Assembly (NCBI GenBank): GCA_033030425.1
Contig: JAUFSD010000020.1
Span: 310,001-374,000, forward strand
Length of the DNA stretch: 64,000 bases
Origin: Verpa conica
Taxonomy: Eukaryota; Ascomycota; Pezizomycetes; Pezizales; Morchellaceae
Direction: 5' to 3'
Shown: piece after piece, positions 23,856-33,858 of the stretch
How the letters are laid out: each line of letters begins with the position of its first letter
Numbering within the stretch: position 1 is the first letter of the stretch
Program-made: the position numbers and the translations under genes
The notes under the pieces: model-generated
The model's input: only the letters and a program-made list of their open reading frames with translations
Databases searched by the model: none
Told to the model about the DNA's origin: nothing

Positions 23856-25248
23856 TCAGGAAGATACTACAAGTCTCAGAAGTTCCCAACCCAATGCTGA
23901 GCACTCGGTAGCCAGGAGCTCCATATCATCACGATTGGATACAAAGAGCTCCTTCAATAACTTTGGTAATCCATGCATGAACTCTAACATATCCTCCTCC
24001 TTCTCCCACTCAGACGCACCCCATCCTTGGTCGTAGGCCTCTTTTAAGAGACGCACAACATCTATTCCCTTCAGTTCCTTCAGGACATACGTCAAGCTTT
24101 GTTTAGCTGCGTCGGCCAGCGCCTGGCAGTCGTACTTAGACGCAAGGGCATAGACACGAGCGTGGAACAAACCCTCCCTGAGTTCGACTGCTGGAGTATT
24201 CTCGCCCTTCGCTGATGACCCTGGGGCCGGCGCTTTGTATGTATAGGTATAATTACCATTATACAGGAACTGTATCAAGGCTGAGACAACCTCTGGCTTG
24301 TCTTCCGGCATTTTCACCTGCTTTTCTGATGCTTCTAAAAACTCTCCTTTTAAGGCGGCGCGGAAAAATGGTAGCCGACACAGTGTATCCTCATATGCAC
24401 GGAAAATAATACCATCTGGCCCTACATTCAAGGTGATGACAGGGGACATCAACGTCCTCCAGGATGTGAGATGAAATATAAGAAGCTGTATAACAGTGGT
24501 TGCGCTTACTGTGCAAATTTTGAGAGGCCGGCTGGCGCGCTTGAGTCGAGGTGAGCCTCTTGCTCGTATATTACGACCCTCGGTGGGTGTACAGGAGCTG
24601 AATATGTGCTGAACGTTGCTTGCAGTCGACTTATACAGCTCGTGCCACTGAAAGCCGAGAGCGTCAGCTTGAACCTTGTCGAAAGAGATGAGGGACTCAC
24701 TAGCTACCGCTTAGGTAAAGAAGTCCCATTTTTTGAGTCATATCTGCTCCGACCAAGTCTCTCCCGTGCCAGGAGAATTGATCTAGCCCCGTACTATTAC
24801 CATATGGCCCCCATCTCTTGCCTAGACTCTAAGAATGAGTGCGAAGTTTAATGCAGGCACGGAGCACATACCAGTACTGCTAACGAAGGTCAGTTGCGAC
24901 ATTCCGGAGCCTCCCGCTCGTGCATATCCTTCAATCGTAATAATGAACTCTTTAGGTTCCAAAATAATTTCATCAATATCCCCGCCACTTTGTCCATATT
25001 TAGTACCTGATACCTCTCCGCTATAGTGAATCTAAATATATGTAATGTTATTCAACCCTGGTTAGGCTAAGTTAGCTGGTGAGTCTTACAGTCAAAGATT
25101 GGATATAATTTCCATGCGCTACCAAAATCCGGCTGATTGTCGCAGTCTCGATATTTTGGATAGCCGAGCGACCGTCGAACTGATACTCGCATACCACTCC
25201 CTGAGGAGCTGTACTAGCAAGGCGGCGAGGTGGTGCTATCGTTGACAT
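23856..25248 (-). pseudogene. Jacalin-like lectin-BTB/POZ fusion, copy B, frameshifted in exon 2
   Basis: The exon plan matches copies A and C: 25248-25090, 25031-24701, 24647-24510, 24456-23856. Introns are 58, 53 and 53 nt; the last starts GTAAGC at the CA of KFAQ, as in the sister genes. Exons sum to 1229 nt, not a multiple of three. The break is in exon 2 near 24826-24836: the frame runs IDEIILEPKEFIITIEGYARA...LTFVSSTGMCSVPALNFALI, then meets TAG, while the next frame continues SLGKRWGPYG and MGLLYLSGS. The BTB part (198 codons from 24452) is open and well conserved (FFRAALKGEFLEASEKQVKM). Possibilities are a real pseudogene, a separately translated BTB protein, or a base error. Confidence 0.75.
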
Positions 25249-25410
25249 TGTTGCTACGGCTGATGCTCCAGGAAGTGGGGCTTGTGGATCGCGGGGGTTA
25301 GGCCAGCAGCGATAGGCAACAGGCCGGGTTAGTAAAATGACAGTGATTAATCAGCACACACCAGCTGAAATACGATTCCTAAGCGAGTACCGTTTACTAA
25401 TAACTAATAG

Positions 25411-25421
25411 CCCTAACCCAC
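25411..25421 (-). promoter_or_regulatory. Telobox upstream of copy B
   Basis: CCCTAACCCAC, 163 bp upstream of the copy B start codon. It lies in a short block resembling the copy C promoter (CCCTAACCCAC, then GGGGTAAAATACTT against GGTGTAACACTT). Confidence 0.6.
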
Positions 25422-27919
25422 GGAGTAGGGGTAAAATACTTTAGCCGACTCCGAAACAGCTTTATGGTGGCTACGAAGTTTACATTATTGATATATGGCA
25501 CCGGCCTGATTTATAAAGATTTTTTGCACGTGCGAACCGCATTTAGAGTCTCTCCAAGGGAGTAACTATTTGGCAAAATCCACAGATGAACGTCAACCGT
25601 CCGTAATCCTAGAGGCGGACCCATCAATAGCTAATAATCTTTGGCATTGCGCTGGTATCTATTGAGCTTGTCTTTCACCTCCGGGGCCTGGAAGTTTCTT
25701 CTGTCAGGGGTTAGAGCTAGTTTCCTATTTTGTCCCGCGGCAACCATTATTTCGGGGAAGCGAAGATATAGCAGCCATGCACATACTTTAAGGCTGTCGT
25801 ACGATGATTACAGGTTAGGCATCATAAGGCATATTTTAGAGAATATAGAGAGAGGCAAGACTGGAAAAGCGATGCCGGTAGACATGGTGTACACGGGAAC
25901 GAGAAGGGACGTGGATAATCCGGTGGTGTTGAGTTGTCTAGATTGCAAGTTGTGGTGTCTGATAAGGGACGTCACACCAGATAAGCGATGATCAGTTCTC
26001 GATATTTGCTGTGTAGCACCCTAAGGTCTGGAGTAATCAGCTCCGAGACACTTCGGAGCCAAGGCCGGAAGTTTCCGCAGCGTCTGGAGGACTCTGGGTG
26101 GTACTTTAGAACTCCGTGATTCAGACAGTGGGATGATGCGGGACTATAGGTAACCGACCCTACTCGGTTTTCCCGACGGTTACGGGACGAACCACCTCCC
26201 CCTCTCTGCGGGGCTCCTTGATCGTTTTTTCCCCTCTACGAGATGAGCAGATGCTGTGACCCCACTCACCTTATCGCCCTCCCTACTTCTCCACAGCCCC
26301 CCTTACTGGAACTTATATTACCTACTGGTGGCGTCACAGACTGTAAGCCGACAGCAACAACCAATTGGAACAGCGGATATTCAGGGTTAGGGTTTCGCCG
26401 GTGCCGACAGGAAAGAATGAAAGTTTTCCTTCGGTCAATTATTTCCACGGCTTAGCAGACAAGCTGTGTATGAACAATTAATGGTAGGTGTGCCCCAAAG
26501 AGTAAGCTTTCGGCGACCGGAGGGAGGGGTTGTGGAGACCTTGTGCACACTGAGCATTTACCATTCTTGAAAAGCAATTATATCGACCGTGTGGTGGTGC
26601 TTACCGGTAAACGCAACTACTCCTTACCCTTCTGCCTGCACATAGTAATTCTTACGTTTAAATAGATACTATACGATTCCTTTATTTGCCAAGGATACAC
26701 TTAGCTGCCTTGTTCTCGATCTTGTGGAAAGCCTTTGAATAGTCACCGACTAGGTATAAAATCAATTCATAGGCGGCGATGTTAGCTACTACATTTTACT
26801 CTACCCACAAAACATCTTTAAACATGTGGAAACGGAAGCTACCGATTACAATACACATTTTCCTCTTTCGTCTAATGCAGAATCACATTCCCCCCGCTCA
26901 CTCTTCTTAACACCACCACAATCAGTACAAGGGCTACGAGTGAAAAGAAGGTTCCATTGGAATATTACTGGCCGCATACAAAAGAATAGACAGATATTCC
27001 TCTTTCTCTACTACAACCTAGTCGGTAAATAATCATGTCTTTACGGAGAAGCACACGGATCTCTGTCACATTTTACGCAACCCTAACCCACTTTTTTTCA
27101 TATCTCTCCGGCCTGACCAACAAGCCACAAAACTCTCCTAGTGCTCCAACCTATTCAAACATATAACGTTCCGACCAACTCTTTGGCGGCAATCCACCTA
27201 GCCATCTTCCCTCTCTAGTCTAGTTGCGCACTGTATCGCAATCGGTCCTTTACGCTCTTTATGACCTGGTGGTATTGTAGAGCCCATGTCTATCGTCGCG
27301 TTCTCGAGAAGAGGTTAATACCGGTTCGCTACTATCCTTGCTACTGGGTAGCGTCTGCGTGTTATAATACTGAGCTTTATAGCATCATGGCGGAGCGTGA
27401 GGTCATGTTTCTGAATTTACAAGCTCGGAGAAGTTTTAGTAGGGAGGTGATTGTCGATGAGTTAACTAGTGCAGTATCTAGGCAATAGTAAGGTAACACG
27501 AGCTCACTCCCTGGTAAATCTCTGGATTATGTTATTGTTCGGGACACGAGGTCTGGTACTACAGGTATAGGCATGGTAGAGGTATCCCAGTCCAACGGCC
27601 AACCTTACTGACGGCAATATAGTTATTTTTGTATTGACTCGGTTGACCGCACACTTCACTAGCCGAATGGGAAATCTCCAAGAACAGTTTGAGGGCTATT
27701 ACATCTGTGTTAAGGTATGTTACTCTGGCGCATGAGTATAGTTGGATCTGATTTGAGCATCCTTAAACGGTGAATTTGGCATGTATTTTATTCAATCTCG
27801 AATACATATGAAAATACGTCTCGACTCTTTCTGTCGTTGAAGAAACCTCGTCCCACGCCCCAGACTCTAAACCAATTCCTAGTATAGCCCAAGCCCAAGA
27901 TACGAGCATTTAAAGGATA
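25422..27919. other. Duplicated intergenic region between copies B and C
   Basis: No supportable gene; the frame at 25641-25991 overlaps sequence duplicated upstream of copy C where it is not open. Segments here recur in order upstream of copy C: 25735-25990 resembles 29975-30255, 26150-26400 resembles 31450-31690, and 27070-27095 resembles 31918-31942. Exact GGGTTAGGG/CCCTAACCC motifs lie at 26384-26392 and 27081-27089. Confidence 0.55.
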
Positions 27920-29292
27920 CTAGGCAGATACCAAAAGTCTCATGATATCGTAACCTACGGCTGGACACTCGGATATTATGAGCTCCATCTCTTGGCGATT
28001 GGACTTAAAGAGCTGCTTCAGCAATGCCGGCAGCCTCTGACGAAACACTTTCATGTCACTATCCTCCTCCCATTGCGGCACAGCCCACCCCTTGTCGTAT
28101 GTCTCTCTCAAGAGCCGGATAATATCAATTCCTTTCAGGCCCTTCAACACATACTTCAAGCACTTCTTTGCTACGTCAACCAACCCTTGACAGTCGTATT
28201 TGTATGCGAGAGCGTATACGCGGGCATGGAAGAGACCCTCCTTGAGTTCAATGGGTGGGTTCTTTTGGACCTTGCTTGTCACCCCCACTGGCTTGTGAGT
28301 GTAAGTATAACGGCCATCGTATAGGAATTGAATTAATGCTGAAAGAACCTCCGGTTCGTCCTCCGGCATAGTGATCTTCTTTTCAGATGCTTCGATGAAC
28401 TTCCCTGTTAAGGCAGCACGGAAGAATGGTAGGCGGCAAAGCGTATCCTCATAGGCACGGAAAATGATACCACCGGGCCCTACATGTAAAGTGACAACTG
28501 GAGACATCAAGCTCCTGGAAAGTATTAGATGAAATATAATATGTGTAGCAAAGATAGTACCTACTGTGCGAACTTTGAAAGGCCAGCTGGAACACGTGAT
28601 TGGGGGCCTATATCCTCTTCTTCATACATTACAACCGTCGGCGGGTTGTCGGATCGAATGTATTCGGCAAATGTTGCTTTGAGTTGTCCAATCGCCGCCG
28701 GACCCCTACATAAAGGCAGTGTCAGCTTAAACCTCATGGGGGCTTATGAAATACTTACCAGCTCCCACTGAAGTACAGCAACCCCATTTGAGAAGCCATA
28801 TCTCCTCCAACCGACTGTTCCCCCTTCCAAGCGAATGTCACCGGTCCTGTTTGTGTACCGTAAGGACCCCATCGCCTCCCTGGATTGTCAATGAGCATAT
28901 GTAGTGATGTATTATCAGAGCACATACCCTTATTGTTTACGAAGGACAGCTGACTAATGCAGCCGGATACCTCTGCATGCCCTCCAACTGTTGTGATAAA
29001 CTCACCAGGCTCCAAGACTACCTCAGCCGTAGTGCCGCCATGTGCTCCATAGTTAGTGCCTGATGTCTCTCCCGTATAATGAACCTGAGTATAAATTAAA
29101 AGAATTAGTTTTCACCAGGAAAGAGTTATAAGTGTGTATTACTGTTAAAGAATTAAGATACTGGCCATGAAATACTGTAATCCGACTGATTGTCGCCGCC
29201 GCAGCATTTTTAATATTTGAGCTACCATCGAATGAACTGCCACATACCGCTCCCCGAGGTTCTGTTGTAAAAGTGTGGCGAGTTGATGCCAT
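27920..29292 (-). CDS. Jacalin-like lectin-BTB/POZ fusion protein, copy C (intact)
   Basis: Four exons: 29292-29143, 29084-28759, 28705-28565, 28514-27920. Sum 1212 nt, 403 residues. Introns of 58, 53 and 50 nt have donors GTAATA, GTAAGT and GTAGGT; the last ends CTAATACTTTCCAG, the best branch and acceptor of the three copies. The lectin part shows GSSFDGSSNIKNAAAATISRI, VHYTGETSGTNYG, VVLEPGEFITTVGG, RRWGPYG and MGLLYFSGSW. The BTB part shows VVTLHVGPGGIIFRAYEDTL, FFRAALTGKFIEASEKKITM and LIQFLYDGRYTYT. The splice turns GCA-CA|G into Gln and leads to QSLMSPVVTLHV, aligning residue for residue with copy A (QTLISQIVTLHV). No signal peptide is visible, so an intracellular product is likely. 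Confidence 0.8.
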
Positions 29293-29550
29293 TGTCGTTA
29301 ATCTTCAAGCGCTCAAAGGTGGGGGGTTGTGAATTGCGGGGTTGCGTGTTGGTCATGATCGGATATACGTAAGCCTTGCAGCAATACAACAGTTATAATG
29401 AACTGACTGATCAACCTACTAGCGTTATTAAAGAGTTAAATATATTAGATTACTCTAGGCGGCTTAAGGAAATAGGCAGATACTTCTAGTTATATCTTCG
29501 TTTACCGTGAGTGGGAGCTATCCGAGTGGGGCAGATGTGCTGATCAAGAG

Positions 29551-29561
29551 CCCTAACCCAC
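29551..29561 (-). promoter_or_regulatory. Telobox upstream of copy C
   Basis: CCCTAACCCAC, 259 bp upstream of the copy C start, in the position matching that of copy B. The larger spacing reflects extra sequence between the box and the gene. Confidence 0.6.
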
Positions 29562-32212
29562 TCACTACTGGTGTAACACTTGGCATAGTGTCACACCACC
29601 CCTCGGTCGGATTATGCGAATTCCGAAAATAACTCCATACGTGCGGGCGGATATGTCGGTGTAAAAATGAAGCTGAGCCAGTGGGAGGTACGGTCGACAC
29701 TAGCCTGTGTATAGAGGCTCAGCGTCTCCTACCGCTATCGTCGAATAATAGAGAATTATTGCTGAATAACTATGAATTGTAAGTCGGAAATGTGGTCTTT
29801 TCAAGGTATTATAATATACAGTTACCATGGGCGCGATAGATCATAGAGCCCAGTAATTGTATGCCAATATGATAGCCGTCCGTAATAGGTAGATATCTAT
29901 TACTCGTCTCCTTATTGTCCGGGACCTAAAAGCTTCATCTTTCTCATGTGTTCATAGTCATGTATCTGCCATGCTCTACGGTAATTATTATTTAGAGGAA
30001 GCGAAGACATAACAGTCATGTCCCTGTCGTATGATAATTATTAGGTTGTAAGGCCAAGATGGGTCAGAACAGGGGAAGGTAGGCATAATGCAGGTGTATT
30101 ATTGAAGCGAGTGCGAAAGATATGGCAGGACAACTGATTCTAGTAGAAATAGTGTAAATGAGAAGAAGGGAGGTGGATAATCGGGAGGTGTTGAGTTGGG
30201 TAAGATTATGTTGCGGTATCAGATAAGATATGTGTATCAGATAAGATAAGCGATAGTCAGATAAGCCTCTATCACAACCTAATCAGTACTCCGATAAACA
30301 CAACATTACCGCTAGCAGTCACCTAATATGGCTTTTCAGGGCTCTTTGAGGTTAGTATAGCTATAATTTATCACCTATTCTACCAACTCTCCAGAGGCGT
30401 CAAATAAAAATCCCCCGACAGCTGAACTAGTTTCGGTGTCCCTCCACCGATATACAGATAAGGACTGAATCATTATGCGCTCCCCAGGGAGTTACTTTAC
30501 CTATATAAGTGCCTTTACCTCACCAAAATCCCACTTGATCCACCCTTTTTACCGCTTTAACCGGTGTCGTCAACTAATCGGAAAGGTTAATACCCAGGGA
30601 TAGGGTTTCTACAGCAGTAATGGAATAAACAATTTCCTATTCATTAATTCATGAGTGGTTTTTAGTTCTCGGCAGTAGGGTATAAAAATACCTGAATACA
30701 CCATATCTGGTACCTTGCGATCTGAAAGTTTGCCTACCTGACGTTACGATTCCTCTCAGCGTAGCGAATATACCTCTATTTGGCCGAGGTGAGCCTATTA
30801 AGACGGATCCAAGTAATTCATACCTCGGCCTGGGCAACACTCCCTGTATCTCAGATATAAAACCTGGTGTTTTTCTTGGGGGGGTGTGGGAGGGGGAAAT
30901 TCTGTTTTTACATTTCAATAATAAAGAATGGAGTGCTCAGAAAAGAGGTAAGACACGCCAAGCAATAATTCCCGGAATCAGGTAATACTTGTGTGCCTTT
31001 TGTTTTTTTGTGGTCTTCCCGTTACCGCTTGCCGGGTTTGGGCTCGAGTCTTCTCCTGTGATCAAGCGAGAGTTCTATTTGTTATTGTCGAAGGGTACTA
31101 TAATAATTAGTGAAGTTTGTGGGTGGTTGTTCGCAGAGATTGATTACGAAGCAGGTAGGAACCAGTGAAAGAAACCAAAACCCTGCCTAACTCTTGGTAG
31201 TCTTGAGTGTCAATTTTTTAATTCATTAGATAGAGGGAAAGAATACATGAATAAATGTATCATTATACATGCAGGCCGGCTATTGTACCCGTACCCTACC
31301 CGAAATGTTTGTAGGGTATGGAATACCGCGACTGGCCCAAGGCTAGCAAACATTACCACTTTCACCCGGCCTGGAGGAAATAGAGTGACAGGTAGGGAGG
31401 AGTATGGGCCGGTAGAATATGATTAGATTAGAGCTAAAATACAACGGCCAACCAACCCTACCAAGCTTCCCCGACGGCCACGGCACCACCCCCATCTTCC
31501 GAGCTCATTGATTGATTTTTTCTCCTGTATCAGATGGGTACGCGTTGCGACCTTGCTGAATTTATCGCTTTCCCCGTTTCTATATCACTTCCACCATTGT
31601 AATTAAACATTACCTTCTCACAGCTTTGTAGACAATCATTGGACTAAAACAACCAATCGGATCTGGGATACTCAGGGTTAGGTTTTATTCAGAGATGGTG
31701 GGGGAGTAAATATTTTTGTCCGTCGATAGCCCCAGAAATGCGTATGCACTCTTGGTAAGTAATGAGGGTGAATACATATGAACAATCAGTTTTCGGCGAA
31801 CGGGGCAGGTGTGGAGACCTCGTGCAGACCTTCCGCTTGGCGATCATGCAGGAGACTCGGCATGCCAAGCAATATTTCCAAGAATCAGGGAACACGTCCC
31901 CGCGGGCACCCGCATCAATCAACACAACCCTAACCCACGCGTCGAACACGTCTCCCCGGGAATGGTCCACCCACTCGGGCGTTTTGGATTTCCGACGTGA
32001 CTCAAGATCTGCCGGAGAATGGGGAACCACTTTCCTAAAATTATTTTTCCGTGGCCGCGACCCATGGCTCAATGACCATCATGTACGTAGGTGCCTATCA
32101 CATTCCACGCGTTATGTGGGAGCATTTGCAGGGGATACTGTCATCCAACCAATCACTTTGATATAACACTGTCGTATTTCGGCCCATTATTGCTAGTATC
32201 CACTTTGTTTTC
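29562..32212. other. Upstream flank of copy C, duplicated with the B-C interval
   Basis: No gene called. It contains the counterparts of the segments at 25.7-27.1 kb, a GATA-site cluster at 30213-30260, a near-match GGGTTAGGT at 31674-31682 and an exact CCCTAACCC at 31928-31936. Open frames at 31689-32166 lie on both strands of the same segment and show no family motif. Confidence 0.5.
30213..30260. promoter_or_regulatory. Cluster of GATA-factor sites
   Basis: GTATCAGATAAGATA occurs twice 21 bp apart (about 30213 and 30234), followed by further GATAAG and a CAGATAAG at about 30258. Fungal GATA factors (AreA or Nit2 type, SreA type) bind HGATAR, and paired sites are preferred. It lies about 0.9 kb upstream of copy C. 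Regulation of that gene is inference. Confidence 0.4.
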
Positions 32213-32580
32213 TTGATCAGAGTGACCTCACACGCCACTTTCCGCCTTACTTGTATTCCCGCCTCGGCAGATCACGGGCAGCTTATCTCCGGACTAACAG
32301 CCGCCTTTGGGCCCGACTGCGAGATTATTAGATCAAACCTTTCGCCGTCCCCGGTAGATAACCAAACTCAGGTCGGGGGTGTCATTTTCGTGACTCTACC
32401 GGTGGAGCTGAAATCTTGCTGGGACTGTAAGCTTACTTATGTTTGGCCAGTGGAGATAAATGGCACGGCTTATGATATCGAGTTCGTGGTTTTACCGGAT
32501 TGACGCCGCTGAATTGTAGTGGTATTTCCCTGGATTTATCAACCACCCCCATGGAGTTCTCCACCTCCGATACCGACATA

Positions 32581-33858
32581 TAGTCAGTTGCGGCCGAACA
32601 GCGGATCCGGTGGGGCGGCAGACCAGGGGCAGGCTTGGCGCAGGACTATCGATGGGGTACCGGACTATAGGTAAGGCACCTCTTGGGTAGGTTTTTGAGG
32701 GTAACCTTTTGAAGTTGATACTTGTAACTAAAAGGTAAACAGAATTATTAGTGCTTTATTAAAATAAAGAAAGACTCCCAGTGAAGTACTAGACTCTCTA
32801 TAGTCAAATACTCTACTATGAGTTTATAGTCTGGTGCCCAGCAATAGTCCATCCATGTGACAAGATAGCCTGCTTATCATCTGGTACCCTTACAATAGTC
32901 CTTTCATATAATAAAGTAATCTATTTATAGTCCAGTACCCCAGAAATAGTTTTTCCATGTAAAAAAAGTAGTTTGTCTATAGCCCAGTAGCCTAGCTATA
33001 GCTCAGTACTCTACTAATAATTCTATAAGTTTGTTTAGTTGCATATTTTTATTGTCTTGTCTTTACATTAGTACCCAACCAAAAGCTCTTTCCTTTTTTT
33101 TCCTATATTCTCTTTACAACTACCCTCTATTGTTATACTTTTAATGACAAAATTATAGTCCTGAAGCGAAAATCCTCTTCTAAAAGGTCCTCTACCTCTT
33201 AAAAAGAAATATCTTGGACCTAAACAGAATTTCAAAAACAAAATTTCTCAATCCCTTCCCTGCACAGCTGAAGGCTGCCAAAAATCTCTCCATACAACAA
33301 CTAAAAAGTTCCTTAGAAAATCTTTGATGAGGCACTTACATAAATATAATGTCAGTGGGAAGAAGGTTCCTGCAGATACTGAGGACTCAGATTTAACTGC
33401 AAAGCAAGTTTACGCAAGAGCCCATTATTTGTTTTATAAGGTTGATGTTCTCTCCTACAGTAAGTTTATTTCATATATTTAGCTTTAATTAATTTTAAAT
33501 TGGCACTACAGCTGAGAAGCAAGCATCTTCTGGAGGTATACACAAGGAAGCTAATAAAGAGAAACCTGCTAGAGCATCTAGAATCTCCAACTATAGGGCT
33601 CAGGCTAGAAAAATTGCGGAAATTGCAAATTAAGGGGAAGAAGTAGTGAAGAAATGGGCAGAAGAGGAAGGATTATGGAGAGAAAAGGAGTCTAATTAGT
33701 TTATCCATGTATTACTATATTCTTTAGTTTTTTTTAATGGCAATTTAAGTTAACCACCCGAATACATCTCTACAACGTACCTTACCTATACTCATGTACC
33801 CCATCGATAGTCCTGCGCCAAGCCTGCCCCTGGTCCGCCGCCCGACCGCAACTGATTG
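32581..33858. mobile_element. 1278-bp TIR element with internal spliced reading frame
   Basis: Inverted repeats of roughly 90-110 bp share GTCAGTTGCGG, GGCGG.AGACCAGGGG, CAGGCTTGGCGCAGGAC and TATCGATGGGGTAC. TA dinucleotides flank it at 32579-32580 and 33859-33860. Inside the left end, 32795-33020 holds 3-4 degenerate units of about 50-56 bp built on TATAGTCCAGTACCCC, a motif related to the TIR itself. It disrupts the NLR relic. There is no transposase motif, so it may be a non-autonomous element that carries a passenger gene. Confidence 0.75.
33196..33699 (+). CDS. Small lysine-rich, zinc-finger-like protein encoded inside the TIR element (possibly degraded)
   Basis: A coding-like frame reads CTAEGCQKSLHTTTKKF followed by LMRHLHKYNV, resembling a C-x4-C...H-x-H zinc finger, then a Lys/Ala-rich tail. 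A good intron at 33460-33511 (GTAAGT...CACTACAG, 52 nt) joins LSY to TEKQASSGG in frame. A TAA at 33631-33633 interrupts the frame, which would otherwise run on (GEEVVKKWAEEEGLWREK) to TAG 33697-33699. I see no convincing ATG start; an upstream Lys/Ser-rich stretch is in another frame. So this is either a pseudogene or the 3' exons of a longer gene. The function is unknown; DNA binding is only suggested. Confidence 0.45.

Noticed and set aside
25641..25991. 116-codon frame upstream of copy B
   Set aside because: The duplicated counterpart at 29975-30255 is not open, so the frame is probably accidental.
31689..32166. Long overlapping frames on both strands
   Set aside because: They lie in duplicated noncoding flank and have no counterpart frame at 26.5-27.1 kb.
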